A stretch of DNA of 7,368 nucleotides, from positions 1-7,368 of the forward strand of contig JABJPQ010000460.1 of assembly GCA_018663815.1 (NCBI GenBank). The letters are read 5' to 3'. The translations under genes were made by a program, and so were the position numbers. The DNA is from Halobacteriovoraceae bacterium. GTDB taxonomy: Bacteria > Bdellovibrionota > Bacteriovoracia > Bacteriovoracales > Bacteriovoracaceae. Below the pieces are notes generated by a model. The model was not told the DNA's origin, made no database searches, and saw only the letters and a program-made list of their open reading frames with translations. Positions 6,096 to 7,368 of this stretch are shown in pieces. Each line of letters begins with the position of its first letter. The stretch's first letter is position 1.

Positions 6096-7246
6096 TAAAA
6101 TGCTGATCGAATAACTGTTAAAAAACTTTCTTTTGTCATTGGAAGCATATTTGTTTGATGGCACCCATCTTGTAATGCTTTTCCAGCTAAGAGCTCAAGC
6201 TGATTTTCAGCTACACCATGATTTTTAAGTTCAAATTTGATTCCAAGTTTTTCAAAGTAAGCCTGGCAAGAGTCAGCCAGATTATCTTTGGCCATACCCC
6301 TTTGAATAAAAAGATCTTGAATCTCTTGCATACATTTATTTTGTTGTGAAGTCAGATTTTGACTGGCTAGAAAACGAATACAAGCTGGGAGCATGAGAGC
6401 GTTGGCCAAACCGTGATGTAAACCGCACTCAGAAGATAATGGGTGTGCAATTGAATGAATCATGCCCAGACCTTTTTGAAAAGCTGTAGCTCCCATTGAG
6501 GATGCAAGTAACATTTTTTCTCTTGCTGATATATTATGGCCATCCATGATAGCGGTTTCTAAGTTGTCTAAACATAATTTCATCCCCTCGATAGCGATTC
6601 CTTGGGCCATAGGATGAAAAATAGGAGAAAAGTAGGCTTCGAGGCTATGAGTGAATGCATCTATTCCAGTTGCGGCCGTAATATGTGGCGGCAAATCGAT
6701 TGTTAGTTTTGGTTCCAATACGGATAATATAGGCATCATTGTTGGGTGAAAAATAATTGTTTTAGCGTTTGTTTCTTTAATAATAATGACACCAGCGCGT
6801 CCAACTTCAGACCCTGTCCCGGCCGTCGTTGGTATTGCGATGAGTGGAGGAAGAGCATTTGTAATCAACTTATCTCCTCCAATTGCATCATCATACTTTG
6901 CTAGTGGGCCTGTATGAGTTGCGAGTACCATTATACCTTTAGCCGCATCCATGGGGCTGCCACCTCCAACAGCAATAATGGCATCACAATTGTGTTCTTG
7001 ATAGAATTTTGCACCATCAATACAATCTTGTTCGATGGGGTTAGGATGAGTATCATCAAAAATAACAACTTCAATATTGTTATTTTTCAACTCAGCTATA
7101 ACTTGATTTATTAATCCGATTTTTACTAATGTTTTATCTGTTACCAGTAATGGATTTTTATAACCAAATTCTTTTATGCGTGAACAAGCTTGTGCTAGTG
7201 ATCCTTGGCCATACAGAAGATTGGTAGGGAAATTAAATTGTTGCAT
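6095..7246 (-). CDS. Iron-containing (group III) alcohol dehydrogenase
   Basis: The 383-aa product has the standard length and layout of the Fe-ADH family (FucO, YiaY, EutG relatives), which interconvert alcohols and aldehydes with NAD(P)(H). The N-terminal Rossmann-like half carries GGGSPMDAAK (94-103, dinucleotide-binding) and PTTAGTGSEV (139-148). The helical C-terminal half carries the metal ligands at D196 and H200 (DAFTHSLEAY), H264 (MIHSIAHP) and H278 (LHHGLANA), matching the FucO ligands Asp196, His200, His263 and His277. All ligands are present, so the enzyme should be active; the natural substrate cannot be read from sequence. The start is fixed by AAGGAG (7257-7252), 5 nt upstream. 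The stop of the preceding glutamine-synthetase-like gene lies within that Shine-Dalgarno, and this gene's TAA overlaps the amidotransferase ATG by 1 nt. It is the middle gene of a tight three-gene unit, where it could handle the aldehyde or alcohol formed from a gamma-glutamylated amine. Confidence 0.94.
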   Translation of the reverse strand: MQQFNFPTNLLYGQGSLAQACSRIKEFGYKNPLLVTDKTLVKIGLINQVIAELKNNNIEVVIFDDTHPNPIEQDCIDGAKFYQEHNCDAIIAVGGGSPMDAAKGIMVLATHTGPLAKYDDAIGGDKLITNALPPLIAIPTTAGTGSEVGRAGVIIIKETNAKTIIFHPTMMPILSVLEPKLTIDLPPHITAATGIDAFTHSLEAYFSPIFHPMAQGIAIEGMKLCLDNLETAIMDGHNISAREKMLLASSMGATAFQKGLGMIHSIAHPLSSECGLHHGLANALMLPACIRFLASQNLTSQQNKCMQEIQDLFIQRGMAKDNLADSCQAYFEKLGIKFELKNHGVAENQLELLAGKALQDGCHQTNMLPMTKESFLTVIRSAF

Positions 7247-7251
7247 AAAAA

Positions 7252-7258
7252 CTCCTTA
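7252..7258 (-). promoter_or_regulatory. Shine-Dalgarno of the dehydrogenase overlapping the upstream stop codon
   Basis: On the minus strand TAAGGAG contains both the TAA stop of the glutamine-synthetase-like gene (7258-7256) and the AAGGAG ribosome-binding site (7257-7252) for the dehydrogenase ATG at 7246. This packing implies co-transcription and likely coupled translation. Confidence 0.85.
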
Positions 7259-7368
7259 AATTAATTCAAAGTATCTTTCAAGTTGCCAGTCAGTAATGGC
7301 TTTTTCATACTCAGTTACTTCCCACTCTCTTGTCTTTACAAAATGTTCAATAAACTCTTCTCCAAAAA
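7256..7368 (-). CDS. Glutamine-synthetase-family enzyme, C-terminal 36 residues (cut by window edge)
   Basis: Translating the minus strand in from the right edge gives 36 codons and a TAA stop. The fragment reads FGEEFIEHFVKTREWEV, then TEYEKAI, then TDWQLERYFELI. This is the typical end of glutamine synthetases and their GlnA-like/PuuA-like paralogues, which close with a conserved aromatic-acidic helix ending '[ST]-[DP]-W-E-[LI]-x-[RK]-Y-[LF]-E'. The 'TREWE' plus 'TDW' wording resembles GlnA-like gamma-glutamyl-amine ligases more than housekeeping GlnA, as does the dehydrogenase/amidotransferase company, but this is inference from a short tail. It is the first visible gene of the leftward operon. 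The active-site regions lie outside the window. Confidence 0.8.
   Translation of the reverse strand, partial: FGEEFIEHFVKTREWEVTEYEKAITDWQLERYFELI

Noticed and set aside
6096..6164. Longer start of the amidotransferase at ATG 6164
   Set aside because: It adds 23 polar residues before the first beta strand and overlaps the dehydrogenase by 70 nt. The TAATG junction at 6097-6093 and the fold start favour the shorter form.
6914..7114. Plus-strand 66-codon ORF opposite the dehydrogenase gene
   Set aside because: Antisense shadow of the strongly conserved dehydrogenase N-terminal half, with no supporting signal.

Overview
The window is AT-rich (roughly mid-30s % GC by eye) bacterial DNA with five genes and one gene fragment, tightly packed, with no RNA gene, mobile element or CRISPR array visible. 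The best guess for the source is a marine or soil predatory bacterium of the Bdellovibrionota, near Bacteriovorax/Halobacteriovorax. The grounds are the low GC, the large secreted Cys-rich protein of no recognised family, and its 'FPSAYAQ' segment, a style I associate with exported proteins of that lineage. This assignment is inference, because no rRNA or other marker is present.

Left block (1-1087, minus strand): a YchJ-family SEC-C zinc-motif protein is followed 6 nt later by the N-terminal 60% of an SrkA/YihE-type stress-response kinase, which runs off the left edge. They look like a two-gene operon read leftward from a promoter near 1118-1145.

Centre (1088-5407): a 192-bp divergent intergenic region carries plausible promoters for both directions. 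A single 1375-codon plus-strand gene follows. Its product has a signal peptide, a helical N-terminal part, a 24-cysteine segment with three tandem knottin-like (inhibitor cystine knot spacing) modules, an internal Lys-hydrophobic-AYAQ segment, a second Cys-containing part with an internal duplication, a two-helix membrane hairpin near residues 765-812, and a large basic C-terminal part with a Cys-free Ser/Asn/Gly-rich tail. I do not recognise the family. It is the most unusual object in the window and may act at the cell surface or in the periplasm.

Right block (5385-7368, minus strand): the last 36 codons of a glutamine-synthetase-family enzyme, an iron-dependent alcohol dehydrogenase and a class I glutamine amidotransferase form a very tight operon. 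The stop codon of the first overlaps the Shine-Dalgarno of the second, and the second and third share a TAATG stop-start. This combination suggests a gamma-glutamylation route for using an amine or amino alcohol: ligate glutamate, oxidise or reduce the side chain, then hydrolyse the gamma-glutamyl amide. The operon meets the big plus-strand gene tail to tail with a 23-nt coding overlap. A strong hairpin that is better paired in the plus-strand transcript lies just beyond that gene's stop codon.
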